Shown here piece by piece: positions 44,553 to 56,262 of a DNA stretch of 64,000 nt. The notes beneath the pieces are model-generated. The model worked only from the letters and a program-made list of their open reading frames with translations, searched no databases and was not told the origin of the DNA. Location: positions 19,916,001 to 19,980,000 of the forward strand of contig NC_133392.1 in the NCBI RefSeq assembly GCF_047511655.1. Direction: 5' to 3'. Every line of letters starts with the position of its first letter. Position 1 is the first letter of the stretch. The stretch is from Castor canadensis (Eukaryota; Chordata; Mammalia; Rodentia; Castoridae). Position numbers and translations under genes: made by a program.

Positions 44553-44795
44553 CAGGTGGAGATTGAGAGGATTATGGTTCAAGGCCAGCCAGGGCAAAAC
44601 GTTCTCAGCGGCTCAGCCCATGGGAAAACACAAATAGGAGGATTGCATCCAGGCCAGCCCAGACATACCGTGAAACCCTCTCTCAAAAATAATAAATACA
44701 AAAAGGACTGTCAGGGGGGCTCAAGAGATAGACCACTGCCTAGCATGTGTGAGGCCTTGGGTTCAATTACCACTCCCCTTCTTCCCCCAAAAAAC
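44553..44795 (+). repeat. SINE remains (B1-like and ID)
   Basis: 'tcaaggccagccagggcaaa' and a second copy of the 'ccaggccagccc' phrase, then an ID unit 'ggggctcaagagatagacc' to 'gggttcaattaccac'. Confidence 0.7.
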
Positions 44796-45424
44796 CCTCC
44801 AATTCTCACATAAACATGTGTCAAAGTTTAATTTAATTCACTAATGAAGAAACCAGTACAATGACAAAACTGGTTTAAAAAGGACCATATGAAACTGAAG
44901 CTTATGTAGTTGGAAAAAGAATGCTGAAATATTCCTAAATTAGACATAAGATTGGTACATATTCTATTGATATTCTAGTGATAAACTATGACCTTTAAGG
45001 TTATCATTTCTAAAGTCAGGAAATTCATTGTATCAGTTCTCTTCCGGGTTTTAAGGAATTGTAAACCACCTTGGCCGTAATCAATTGTGAATACTAAGTT
45101 ATTAATTATACTAAAAATTATGTCTTCTTTTCTCACTGTTCCAGGTTTTGCACCATTTTTCTGAATAAGGATCTTGAGGAAGAAAACAAAAGTTAGAGAT
45201 AAGCCTTCTTGAGTATCTTAAACATTCCCTAATTGCTAAAAACCAAACCTGCAAACCTTAGAGGAAATGCAGGCACAGTCTCTCTACAGAATGGATCACA
45301 CTGGGAAATTGCAAACATTGTGAATGACTGGAAAACAGTGTTTTCATTGGAAAACAATTACCTGAATAAACTTTGCCACTCCTTCTGTACCAAGTCTGCA
45401 CAGCCCCCACATCCCATATAACTA

Positions 45425-46135
45425 GAGCCATACCCTATCTGGCCTTTTTGTCTGGCTTCTTTCACTTAGCATGATGTTTTTGAGGTTGATTGTGTAGTAG
45501 CTTATATCAGTATTTGTTTTTATCCTTGAATAATAATTCTGTTGTTTATCCATTCATCAGTTGATGGACACTTGAATTATTTTCACTTTTTGGTTTCTAT
45601 GAATAAAATGCATATGATTCCATTTCTTTCTTTCTTTTTTAGGTACTGGGGTTTGAACTCAGGCCCTACACCTTGAGCCACTCCACTAGCCCTTTTTTTG
45701 TGATGGGTTTTTTCAAGATAGGGTCTCTTGAACTATTTGCTGAAGCTGGCTTTGAACCATGATCTTCCTGATCTCTGCCTTCTGAGTAGCTAGGATTATA
45801 GGTGAGAGCCACCCATGCTTGGCTCCATTTCTCTTGAACATAAACCTGGGTGTGGAATTTCTGGGTCCTATGCTATTTCTACCTTCAACTTTTGAGACAC
45901 TGTCAAACTGTTCCCTGGAGGAGCTGCACCATTTTCTATTTACACTATGAGGAATGAGCAATGTCTGAGGGTTCCAGTTCTCCACATCACAGCCCAAACT
46001 TGTTACTGTCAGTCTTTTTTATTTTGCCCACACACACAGAGTGGGTATTGTGGGTTTTTAATCTTATTTCCATGATGCCTAATTATGTTACATATTTTTT
46101 CATCCATCTAATAATGTCCGTTTGTATATTGGAGT
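45425..46135 (-). mobile_element. Old L1M 3' end, reverse, split by a SINE
   Basis: Reverse L1 words: 'ggcttctttcacttagcatg', 'gtttatccattcatcagttg', 'gatggacacttgaat'. After the SINE it continues 'ctgggtgtggaatttctggg', 'gacactgtcaaactgttccc'. The SINE is at 45632-45824. Confidence 0.85.
45632..45824 (-). repeat. Dimeric SINE, reverse
   Basis: 'ctggggtttgaactcaggcc', 'ttgagccactccactagccc' and 'tgagtagctaggattatagg'. It sits inside an L1. Confidence 0.9.
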
Positions 46136-46532
46136 TGAGACAAGGATTAGAGTGCAGAGAGTTTACATGGAAGGTGATCTCGGAGCAGAAGTGATGCAGT
46201 GGGAAGAGAGAGATAAGGAAGAGAGAAAAAACAGTAGTGCTCTGTTGAACTAGTTACTTGCGTGGGCTCTGGGGTCATCCCACTTGGAAACTTCTGAGGA
46301 GATGCATACAACACACTTCAGAATTGTCATGCAAAGCACAGGATGACTGAGGTAGTCATGCACTGAGTCTATCTCCCTGTGCTTAAGGGTTGCTCTCAGA
46401 AGCTTAACTTCCCCAGGCTTTGGAATTGCACCTGCCATGGGCTGTGCAACTTTCCTCAGCCTCAGGGAAAGATGGAAGCAGAAAATCAGGTAACTGTACA
46501 GGAGGATGGAGTCTGTCAGCATGCAAAGAACC

Positions 46533-46615
46533 CCAGGCTAACCTCAAATTCATGATCTTCCTCCCTCAGCCTCCTAAGTGCTGGAATTACAGGCATGTAC
46601 CACCATAACTGGCTT
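46533..46615 (-). repeat. B1-like SINE fragment
   Basis: 'gctaacctcaaattcatgat' and 'cctaagtgctggaattacag'. Confidence 0.7.
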
Positions 46616-46619
46616 TTTT

Positions 46620-47215
46620 TGCTATTCTTTATTTAGTCTTTTATTGCTCTTGAATGTTCCAGATATTCTTGTCTTGTCTCCCCCACCCCCATTTCACCAT
46701 CTTGAAAGGCCAGTTGGCCAACTGAAGGTACATCATACAATCTCTTGAAATTATGTAAGATGTGCACTTTTGTCAGTGGTTTTTCATCTTAATCACAAAA
46801 TGTGACAATCATGGTTCTGCAAAAAATGAAGATAAGCTTATTTTGAAATTTATACCCAGCTGACCTTACCTTTTATTACTTGAAACACTGAATTTGTCTT
46901 CATTCCTGAATCTGTGCATCACGGAGAAGGAAACTGAACAGATTTCCTCAGCCCTGGATTAGATATTCAGGTGAATATTAACTACAGGATGTATTGGGAT
47001 AAAGAGATGGAAGTCATGAAATAAAATCCCTACTGTTTGCACATCAAGCCTGAGGTCACAGTTATCTTCTGAATTGCTTTGCTTAGAGGATAAAGGCTAG
47101 TCATTTGGACTCTTGATTATATTATATCATCTAAGATGCTTTTATCCTCACCATAATGACTTGTGTTGAAGGAAAGATTCTGTTATTTGGAAAGACTGTG
47201 TCTTAGTGCCAAGGC
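46620..47215. other. Intergenic, nothing recognised
   Basis: No exon, gene or clear repeat family seen. Confidence 0.4.
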
Positions 47216-47220
47216 TTGGC

Positions 47221-47432
47221 CCTTTTTGGGGGGTGGGGTATTAGGGATTGAAGATTGATTGAGACCAGGCCTTGCATATACTAGGCAAGTGCTCCACCAC
47301 TGAGCCACATTCCCAGCCCTTTGTTAAATTTTTATTTTGAGATAGCTGCCCTCGAACTTGCTATGTAGCCCAGGCAGTTCCCCCTCCCACAGCCTCCCTG
47401 TAGCTGGGATTACAGGAATGAACCATCACACC
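47221..47432 (-). repeat. ID-type and B1-like SINEs, reverse
   Basis: 'gaagattgattgagaccagg', 'caccactgagccacattccc', then 'cttgctatgtagcccaggca' and 'gtagctgggattacaggaat'. Confidence 0.8.
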
Positions 47433-48261
47433 TGGCAAGACTTGGCCCTAGAAAACAAAGGCAATGCCAGTATGTACACTGCATAGGCTGCTCTGCATGG
47501 TTCCCGGGTGCTGCATTCCATAGCAGTGCAATATGCAGACATGTAGATAGGGATCTCAGGAAGCAACTTTTCAAATAAAGGACTGAGAAAGGAGAGCATT
47601 ATAGGTGTCTGTGCTCACTGAATCGTGCTAATTCACTGACCTCTCCCCCCATGACTTTACTCTGTGAAGGACTGTGAAGGCTGGGAATCATGGTTGGTGA
47701 GATTCATGTCTCCCTTACACTAGTCAATTGGTAATAATACTCAAGACCATGCTCTGAAGATTTCAGGTGGTTAATCTCATTTCATCCTCCCATAAACCCA
47801 TGTAATTAGATGAAGGAACTGAGTGAGAGTAAGAAAGGAAGAGGGAACAAGACCAGGAGAAAGGTGGGCATCCATCACTTGCACACAGTAGACCAAGGGC
47901 AAGCCACTTACAACTTCTCAGTACTGCTCAAAACGTGCTCCAGGAGTCCTGCAGTCTGTGAACTGATTGTGACCGCTTCACACGGAGAGCAGTAGAGAAT
48001 TGAAGTGGGTGTTTAGAAACTTCCATGGCAATTTGACATTCAGGTGCATGTCTTGTTGAACAGGCATAGGCCAATTCAGGAGCTGTGTGGGCAGTGGGCC
48101 CATGCTATAATACATAAGATTAGTTGGTCAACTGTAAACCAAAGGCATGTAAAAATCTGAAAAAAAAATTTAAGAACATATTTCTTTAATAATTTGTCAT
48201 TTGTACTTATAATTTATTTTGTAAAAAAAAAAAACTAAAATGTTTATAATTTCAAAATATT

Positions 48262-48360
48262 GCCCATGCCTTTAATCCCTGCACTAGGGAGGTTGAGGTA
48301 GGAAGATCTCGAGTTCAAGGCCAGTCTGGGCTATATAGCAAGAACTTGTCTCAAAAAAGA
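48262..48360 (+). repeat. B1-like SINE
   Basis: 'gcactagggaggttgaggta' and 'aaggccagtctgggctatat'. Confidence 0.8.
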
Positions 48361-48374
48361 AAATTGCAAACAGG

Positions 48375-48635
48375 TCCTGTCTGAGGGGTTGGTACAGTGG
48401 GAGGAGGGAGGATATAAGGAAAGGGTATAGGAGGATGAACACAATAGAAATATTACGTACTCATGGATGAAAATGGAAAAAATGAGACATGTTGAAACTA
48501 TTCCAGGAATGGGGGAGGGAGGGATAAAGGAGAATGATGGAGGGGCTGAATCCAACTATGATATATAGTAAAAAATTTTGTAAATGTCATAATGTACCCC
48601 CAGTACAACAATAATATGAAAAAAAATAAATATAT
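48375..48635 (+). mobile_element. Lineage L1 3' end fragment
   Basis: A-tailed sequence with G-rich middle ('gaatgggggagggagggata') and end 'ccccagtacaacaataatat'. It shares words with 6365-6580. Confidence 0.55.
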
Positions 48636-49263
48636 AGCACATCAGAATTAATTCCACCATTGTGCACCCTAAAATAAAAAATTTTAAGTGTTACCATTTC
48701 TCAAAAAAATTGCTAAATGAAGCAGATTTTTGTAATATTGTTTTTTAACTGTGATTTACAGGTGCCATAACAAACCTCACTTTTTCTTGACCAGGAAAAG
48801 ACATACCTTTCCTAACACATAAAGGAGCAATAATAAAACAAGTGATGTCTATGGAAATAAGTCCAAAGAAATCAAAACCCAAGCAGTTTGCAGTAGTTTC
48901 ATTTTTTGTTTGTTCATTTATGCTGTCCTCCTGCCTCAGACTCTGTAGCATCAGGGTCACCATGCCCACCATGCCCAGCTTGCAGTGTTTTACTCAGAAG
49001 TATGCTTCTTCATGGATTGCATTCAGTTCTGTGTTCGTAGTTCATGTTGAAGGGCTATAGCTACTCAGTGTTATTCACAGAGATTAATAGCTAATGCTGC
49101 TGGCAAAGCCACTGACTTTAAGTACTATTTACATACAAAACAAAAGCAGCAAGTTCAGAACCTAAATAACACTTCCAAAGAAAGAATATTGAATGAAAAA
49201 TGGTAGCAGATTTAATATTTCACATAATCAATCATTTATGACTCTCAAAAAGCACTTTGGGAT

Positions 49264-49752
49264 ACTAATTTTTTTTAACATATAATACTTGTACAGGAGG
49301 ATACAATGAAGATATTTGCATATGTGCTTACAATATATCTTAATTAGATTCCCCTCCACCCCCTTCTTAGAACAATTTCAACAGATTTCATTGTTGTGTT
49401 TCATACAGGAATACAAAACATGTCCACCATATTCACCCTTCTTTACCCTCTCCTTTTGTTCTCCCACTCTCCTACTAGTACCTATCCCCCCCTGCAGAGG
49501 ACCTGTTTTACCTTCAGTCCTTCATTTTTTAAAGTGTATACTGATTGTTCAAGGAGGTTTTGCCTTTATCTAACCCCCCTTAGTTATTCTTTCTCTATGG
49601 TCCTGCTCCCCTATTATTTGAACAGCTTACAATGGATTGCATCTTCATACACAGATGCAATGTGTTTCAATATTTTTCACTACATTTTCTCCGTCTCCTG
49701 TCTCCTGGTAGTCCCCTCAGACAGACCCACTAGGGACACTAATTTTTTTTAA
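49264..49752 (-). mobile_element. L1 3' end, reverse, with target duplication
   Basis: About 460 bp, C/T-rich on the plus strand, of the same family as the piece at the right end of the window. The exact 15-bp ACTAATTTTTTTTAA is present at both ends (49264-49278 and 49738-49752). It is a 5'-truncated insertion. Confidence 0.7.
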
Positions 49753-49879
49753 GACATTAGTACAAGACCCTATTAAATATCTTAAAAATTATGGGTGAAT
49801 CCATGACAAAGTATCATTTTTCAATGCCTGGACAAATTCAACAACTAGAGGATTAATTCATAAATACAGCTAGCAAAGG

Positions 49880-49960
49880 TTTTCTTTTTTTGTTGTTTTT
49901 TTTTGTTTTGTTTTTTAACTAGGTAACCACTCTACCACTGAGCTACATTCTCAGCCTGCA
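49880..49960 (-). repeat. ID-type SINE fragment
   Basis: T-rich start then 'ggtaaccactctaccactga' and 'gctacattctcagcctg'. Confidence 0.65.
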
Positions 49961-50616
49961 AAGCATTTTTCATTGCAAGATGTTGAACACATATGTATGC
50001 CAACATGGCAATTAATTTGACATTTGTGTGATTTGATCATAGTGAGATACAAGGAAGAATTTTTTCAGCTGCATTGATAACAAACAAATTCTGAAGTGTT
50101 CATACTACAAATGAGTATTACATTGTAAAGGAATGTGGTTTAAATTTGATGCAGGACTGTGCTGTAATTTGCAGTTTTGTTGACAGAAGAGCATTCTGAT
50201 ATATATCCAGATTTGAGAGTCTGTATGAGAATGTAAATCAACACAATGCTTCCCTAATAAACTTTGCCAAAAGTGGTAGCTGAACCAAAGAACATCTAGG
50301 TACATAGTTTTAAAAAAAGTTAATTATGGAATGGCTAGTGCATTCCAGATTTTTCTCTTTATTACCTGATAATAAGGAAACATTGTAAACATCCATTGTT
50401 GCCTGCTGAGATACATGGTTACTGAAAGGAAAAGCTCTAGGAGTGTTTGGCTATAAAACAAGCTCTTGGTGTTTCCAGAAGGTTAAAAAAATCCATCTGT
50501 ATAATTGCCCAACCTTTTAAAAATGCAGTTTGGACAGTAGATATGTTTACTTGTGTGATTTTTGGAAGCATTTTTAATGATCTTAGAATTCTATAAAAAA
50601 ATTGCAGTACGATGTT

Positions 50617-51040
50617 CAATGACAGGTAAGACTGAGGTCAAAAATGAAAGTAGGAAGCTTGAAGAGCAGTTTCTATTCTGTTATGAAATGCCCCACAACT
50701 TGGCAACAAGTCTCACTGAAGGAGGTAATGACCTCGACTGAACAAATCTTACAGATTTGATACAACTGTTTAAATTTTATTTCCATCAAAAAAGACCCAT
50801 GTCCATTGATCTCAGTGAAAGATGGTTTAATTTAACCATAACTTTACAGGATAAACTGTTGGAACTGGCAACTCTTGAAGAATTGGAGATGAATTTAAGA
50901 AATACAGAATTATTTGCTTTATTTCAGATTAAAGTATAAAACAGAAATCTGGAGCTTCCTGAAATTGCCTTAAATATCTTCTTCCATTCCCACAAGTTTC
51001 TGTGAGACTGATTTCCCCACTAAACTTGTGTGTACTGTGT
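50617..51040 (+). pseudogene. Broken hAT-type transposase C-terminal region
   Basis: From 50757 a reading frame gives LQDKLLELATLEELEMNLRN then TELFALFQIKV. After a stop at about 50936 the same frame continues NRNLELPEIALNI, and a shifted frame then reads IPTSFCETDFPT. The order 'ELxxLxxDxxLK...LFxFxxKV...ELPExALxIL.PFPTSYLCExxFS' is that of the hAT dimerisation end found in ZBED5-, FAM200-, SCAND3-, ZMYM6- and EPM2AIP1-like proteins. At least one stop and one frame change interrupt it. It may be a DNA-transposon relic or a retrocopy of such a host gene. The N-terminal side (49960-50617) was not confirmed. Confidence 0.55.
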
Positions 51041-51125
51041 GCGTGTGTACGTGTGTGTGCGTGCACACGTGTGTGTGTATGTGTGTGTGTGCATGCGTGT
51101 GCGTGTGTGTGTGTGTGTGTATGTG
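51027..51125. repeat. (GT)n microsatellite
   Basis: About 100 bp of mostly alternating GT with a few CA or CG breaks. It lies between the hAT relic and an ID fragment. Confidence 0.95.
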
Positions 51126-51147
51126 TGATGGGGGAGGGCTGTTTTGT

Positions 51148-51395
51148 TTTGTTCAGTGTTGAGGATTAAACCCAGAGCCCTAGCCCTCCACGAAACTCTT
51201 ACTAAAACAAAACAGAAACAGTTTAGACACAAATGGCCCCTTGCAAGTAGCAATAAGGTCCATTCTGCCTCAAGCTATAAGGTGAATTTTAATCCAGTAA
51301 AGCCCTCAGGGACTGGAGGCATGGCTCAAGCCTTAGAGCACCTGCCTAGCAAGCCCTGAGTTCAAACCCCAATACTTCAAAACAAAAAACCCAAC
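51148..51395. repeat. ID-type SINEs, one reverse and one forward
   Basis: Reverse fragment at 51148-51200 ('ggattaaacccagagcccta'). Forward unit at 51306-51395 ('ggcatggctcaagccttaga'). Confidence 0.75.
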
Positions 51396-51489
51396 CACAA
51401 CAAAAAAACCCTCTCAGTATTGAGATACATGACCCTCATGCTAAGTGAGGAAACACTACTTTATTCATACATTTTCATTAATTTATTTA

Positions 51490-51603
51490 TTTTTGGTTTT
51501 CTGAGACAGGACAGGGTATCCCAAGCTGGCCTCAAATTCCTGATCCTACTGCCTCAGCCTCCTGAGTGCTGGGATTACAGGTGCCTGCCACCACAGCCGG
51601 CTT
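51490..51603 (-). repeat. B1-like SINE, reverse
   Basis: 'tttctgagacaggacagggt', 'caagctggcctcaaattcct' and 'gagtgctgggattacaggtg'. Confidence 0.88.
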
Positions 51604-52081
51604 CATTTAGCTATGATTGCAGAACAACAAAAAGTTATGAGTGTAATTCCAATTGTCTATATTAATTACATAATGTGCATATTCAATGAACAGGTACAGA
51701 TTTTGATGTTTTTCCCAAGGTTATGTTTGTTTATATTGAAATGCAATTTTCCCTGTTTAATCTTAGTTTTCATTTTGATATCCTTGTGCTTTTAATTTAT
51801 CTACTAATTCATTTTGATTGTACAAATGGATTTGATTTGCAACAGATGAAATTAAAAACAGAAAAACTGGTCTTCCCCAGTCAATTTGAGAAGCACTATT
51901 ATCTACATCAACTTTACTTGTAAAGTGAGCATGAGTTGTCAACTTTGAATTGATCACAATTTTGATTGTGTGAGATCCAGCAAATTACCCCCACACACAA
52001 CCTACCCCCCCAAAAATGGCAATTTTCAACACTTGCTGGAAAGCTGATGGATTTGTTCTGAGTGTCACTTTTTCATCTTTC

Positions 52082-52096
52082 CCACTAGAGGGCAGT
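52082..52096 (+). promoter_or_regulatory. Strong CTCF-like motif
   Basis: CCACTAGAGGGCAGT matches CCASYAGRKGGCRSY without a mismatch. It lies outside any repeat I recognise. Binding is inferred. Confidence 0.7.
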
Positions 52097-52296
52097 CAGT
52101 AAGTACTTATAATGACGAGATGCACCATAAAGCTAAACTCTTAAACGGAGGGATTGAAGAGCTGGGAAGAAATAAACAGAAGAAGGAGGAAGAAAGGAAA
52201 GAATAGAAAAGAAAATTACCCAGTTACCCAGTGGACACTTGTTTAGCATCAATAGCATTTTATGCCACAATAAGACTCAATAGCAATCTCCCTGCT

Positions 52297-52514
52297 TTTT
52301 GGGCAGTACTAGAGTTTGAACTCAGGCATTTTATTGGTTGAGCCAAACCTCCAGCTCACACTAAGTCACAACAGAGTTCAACACCCAACGACTAGAGCTA
52401 GGGGTGTGAGTTCAGTGGTGGAGCACCTGGCTAGCAAATCCAAGGCCCTTGGTTCAAACCATAGTACCACCAAAAACAAACAACCAAGATTTAAAAAAAA
52501 AAAAAAAAAAAAAA
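52297..52514. repeat. ID-type SINEs
   Basis: Reverse fragment at 52297-52356 ('agagtttgaactcaggcatt'). Forward unit at 52397-52514 ('gtgagttcagtggtggagca') with a long A tail. Confidence 0.75.
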
Positions 52515-52684
52515 GACTATGCATTTGTAGCTAAAATCCAATCAGGCAAGTTAAAAATGGGATGAATGCAAGGTTAAAGGAACAGCTTTGTACAATAAGA
52601 GTCCTGGATATTGGTTGGGTAATAGTGTGAATCTACTTAACACTATTAAACTGTACATGTAAAAATGGTCATGTCTATTTTATA

Positions 52685-52915
52685 ATGAGAAAGAGAGAGA
52701 GAGAGAGAGAAAATGAGTAATAGTCTCGAGGCCCATTCCAGAAGCCTGGAGTGAGCAGGAAGTCTCTATACTGGCATCTCCAGTGTGCAGGTATGGAGAG
52801 GAGAGGTAAGGGACATGAGCCAGCAGATCACAGGAGCCATTATTCTGGCCACACACACTCACAATCACACACACACACACACAACATACACATACACATA
52901 CACATACACACTAGG
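52685..52915. repeat. (GA)n and (CA)n microsatellites
   Basis: (GA)n at 52688-52711, and (CA)n then (CATACA)n at about 52855-52912. Confidence 0.9.
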
Positions 52916-52984
52916 TTGCCACTGCAAATCTTAATCTATCACTGAGGGGTTTTTAGCCCCTGGAAAACTTAGGGACCTCCTTTC

Positions 52985-53080
52985 CATTACTTGCCAGTTT
53001 ATCCACCTATCTATTATTCATTCAACATTTACTAAGCACCAATCTGGTCCTGGCACTTTGTACATCACTTCACAGCTGAG
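52985..53080 (-). repeat. MIR-type SINE fragment
   Basis: 'attcaacatttactaagcac', 'caatctggtcctggcact', a reverse MIR end. Confidence 0.6.
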
Positions 53081-53597
53081 CAGCTGAACAGCTGTGGGTT
53101 TTTCTGGTTGAGGCCTTAAAGGTCCTGGGAACCATTTTTATTTCAAGTCAGCATCTTCTTCAATCATTTATAAGTAGGCCATTGGGAGATGCTGTCTCTA
53201 AAGTGTTCTCTTAAAATAGTAGAAAGACAAGGAGGCAAGACAGAGAGCAACTACAGAACTACAGAAGGACCTAGGGTTGCCTTGGCAACAAGATCAGAGA
53301 AAGCGATCAAGCCCTTTCGGTGCCATGACCAGACTCGAAGCCTGAGCTGACTGTCCATTCAGTGTCACCTTTTGACTCAACCAGAACTTCACTGAAGTAA
53401 GAATTTGGAATTCAAAGGAAAAGGGGCCCACACATTGAGGAACTCATCCCATGGTTACCCTGCCTTGTTCCAATTCTGCAGGAACACAGGGTGTCCGCTC
53501 TCCAAAATTGTCTGAGACAGCTGGAGACTGTGATGGGTCGTAGGCAAGAGTTTGGCTTAAGATTCTAACAAGCTTCAACTAAAACTCAGCCTGGGCC

Positions 53598-54035
53598 TCA
53601 GAGTAGCTGTGTGACCTTGCATTATATGTGCACCTCCCCCTTTGGTAAGGAAAACATAGTAACAGCACCTCAGAGGGTGCTCTGAGGATGAAAGTGCACA
53701 GTGCCTCTGAGGTTCTTAGCACAGAGTCTGGCAGGCAATAAGCACATGGCAACACTAGGCTGAAAATATGAGCTGAGCTGGAGCTCAAGGTCACATCACC
53801 CAACTCCTCCAATCTACAGGTGAGAGAACTGAGGCCCATCAGCCCAGTGGTAGGAGACGGGTAATGTTGTGGAGTTAGACCTCGTTTTGAATTCTGGCTG
53901 TCTCTACCTGTGGCCTTTGGAAATTCACTTCATATGTGAAATGTGTTAATAAGGTTGTTCTGAGGACTAACGGAGGTATATGACATCAAGCCGTGGGCAT
54001 GAAAGTCTGACATAGGTAATTGTCCAGTAAAATGT
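53598..54035 (+). repeat. Two MIR SINEs
   Basis: The first is at about 53600-53750 ('agctgtgtgaccttgcatta', 'gtgctctgaggatgaaagtg', 'gtctggcaggcaataagcac'). The second is at about 53870-54030 ('ttttgaattctggctgtc', 'aaggttgttctgaggactaa'). Confidence 0.75.
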
Positions 54036-54228
54036 TCCTTTGCTTTGTTGCTTCTGTCCAGGGTCAAACTGGGTCCTGACTAAAATGCAGGTCTTGAACT
54101 CCTGTGGACCTTCATGCTGCAGGCCTGGCTATCCAGCAGATCTCAACCCACTTCCAATTCCTGGCCTTAGGCAAGTTACTGAGCTTCTTGTGCTATATTT
54201 TACTGGTCTGTACAATGAAGATGATACA

Positions 54229-54433
54229 GCCAGGCACTGGTGGCTCACACCTGTAATCCTAGCTACTCAGGAAGCAGAGATCAGGAAGATCATCGTTCAA
54301 AGCCAGCCTGAGCAAATAGTTCTCAAGACTCTATCTTGAAAAAACCCATCACAAAGAAAGGGTTGGTGGAGTGGCTCAAGGTGTAGGCCCTGAGTTCAAA
54401 TCACAGTACTACAAAAAAACAAATAAATAAAAA
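54229..54433 (+). repeat. Dimeric SINE
   Basis: 'gccaggcactggtggctcac', 'tggctcaaggtgtaggccct'; tail (AAAT)n. Confidence 0.9.
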
Positions 54434-54754
54434 GAGGATGGTACTAGCAACTACCTCCCAGAGCCAGCCTACTCCCAGAGAGATCTTGCTCTCTTTTGAA
54501 GTTTATAAACTTCAAAAATGTTTACCATTGTGTCCTGAGACCATGGCTCTGATCAATAAGAGACTCTCAAACAGATAAGTAGCTCTGCTCAGATTCATCC
54601 ATCCATTCGTCCATAGTTATATTTGTGTGCTAGTCTGTTATCAAGGCTGACAGTCACAGAATCAGACAAAGCTCCTGCTCTGAAGTTCCTCACATTCTAG
54701 AAAAGACTTAAGCAAAGGCCACATGACTATGGGTGAAAGGCTTTGTGGAGACTC

Positions 54755-54965
54755 TGGGTTGCCAGCCACCAAACAGCCCAAGTTTGATCTCCGTCCTGCC
54801 ATTCTGATCTTGTGAAAGATATTTAATATCCCTGTGCCTCTAGACAATAAGGTTTACCATAGTGGTTCATTCATGGGGCTGCCATCTACGTTAAATAGTT
54901 TCAAGTCTATGAAGAACTTAGAACAGAGCCTAGCACATAGTAAGTAAGTGCTCTGTGCATGCTTG
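54755..54965 (+). repeat. MIR SINE
   Basis: 'tgaaagatatttaatatccc', 'tgtgcctctagacaataag', 'aacagagcctagcacatagt'. Confidence 0.7.
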
Positions 54966-55162
54966 TTTGATTAATAAAATTTTAAGTAACATTCAGAGGA
55001 GAGAGGAACATTCTAGAGGAGGAAATAGAGCTGTGAGAAATCCAGCACAGTTCTTACAACTCAGTTCCCCCAGATTTCACTCAAAATATTCCCACCAGCC
55101 AAATCTGGAAGGGACTTTGGAGAGCTTTTTGTTGAAGGCACAGTTTGCAAATGAAATTCAAA

Positions 55163-55275
55163 AGTTGGATGTTGTGGTCCTCACCTGTAATCCCAGCATT
55201 TGGGAGGCTGAGGCAGGAAGATGGTGAGTTTGAGGCTAGCCTAGGCTACATAGGGAGAAATTGTCTCAAAACAAA
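55163..55275 (+). repeat. B1-like SINE
   Basis: 'gttggatgttgtggtcctca', 'tttgggaggctgaggcagga', 'ctacatagggagaaattg'. Confidence 0.85.
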
Positions 55276-55423
55276 ATAATAATATGAAAGAAAAAAAACT
55301 CAGGTCGAAGAGAAAAAATGGCTTGCCTAGGTGAGGAGGGAAAAATAATAACACATATGATAGATGTAACAGCAGATGCAGAAGTTGGAACGATGGGGAC
55401 CAGTGAGCCAAGGAACGTGTATT

Positions 55424-55430
55424 GTGTGTA

Positions 55431-55482
<52 letters not shown>

Positions 55483-55515
55483 GCAGAGAGAGAGACAGAC
55501 AGACAGAGACAGAGA
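55424..55515. repeat. (GT)n(GA)n compound microsatellite
   Basis: A short GT run followed by about 60 bp of GA-rich purines, then CAGA units. Repeated LS/SLSL frames here are an artefact. Confidence 0.95.
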
Positions 55516-56001
55516 CACCAGGGGCCTCTGCTCTCTCCACACCCCTTCCTGTGATCTGAGTCTCTATTTCCTGCTATATGTCCCATGAACTGAGCTTGTT
55601 ACGTTCACCTTTGATAAAAAATGTCCTCCTTCCCTTCCCTGCCTTTAGAGACAAAATCTGATGAGAACCTCACCTTAGAAACGGAAGCCAAGGGTGTAAA
55701 CAGAAAGTGAGTGGTATTAGCTATCTGTGGAAATTTTCTCCGGAAAGAACTCACCTTTGACAAGATTTGGGTGTAAGGCAAATGAGATTTGGGAAATGCA
55801 GTCACGATAGCTAAGCGGTAATCTCATTCAGGATCAAGGGTCCTCTGTGAGACAAGACTTGGTGACAGGAAAGGAAAATTGTCAGGAGACCATTTCTCCA
55901 GAGCTGTGTCTCCAGAAGAGGCTAGTGAGGCTGGGAGACCAATCTGCATACAGTCCTCCCAACACACCCCAGGAGATTGGTTGCTGGTCTCCCTCTGGCT
56001 A

Positions 56002-56262
56002 CCCAAATCCATGGAAGCTCAAGTGTCATATGCATAGCATTTGTGTATAATTTAAGCTTGTCTCTTACAGACTTTAAATCATCTCCAGTTTACTTACAAT
56101 GCATAACACAATATAAATGCTATGTATGCATCTATACTGTATTACTTAGGGAGTAATGATAAGAAAAAAAAGTCTATTCAGTACAAACACAACTTTTAAA
56201 AAATACTTTTGATCCGTAGTTGGTTGAATCCCTAGATAAGAAGTCTGCAGATATACAGGGCC
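56002..56262 (-). mobile_element. MER2-type DNA transposon, second copy
   Basis: Same family and orientation as 35857-36170: 'ggaagctcaagtgtcata', 'ctttaaatcatctccagttt', 'tactgtattacttagggagt', 'gatccgtagttggttgaatc'. The far end with the 'gttggttgaatcc' block is kept better in this copy. Confidence 0.85.

Noticed and set aside
55241-55586. Open frames full of SLSLSL or RERERE
   Set aside because: They are readings of the (GA)n/(GT)n microsatellite. The same holds at 63665-63981 and 52680-52945.
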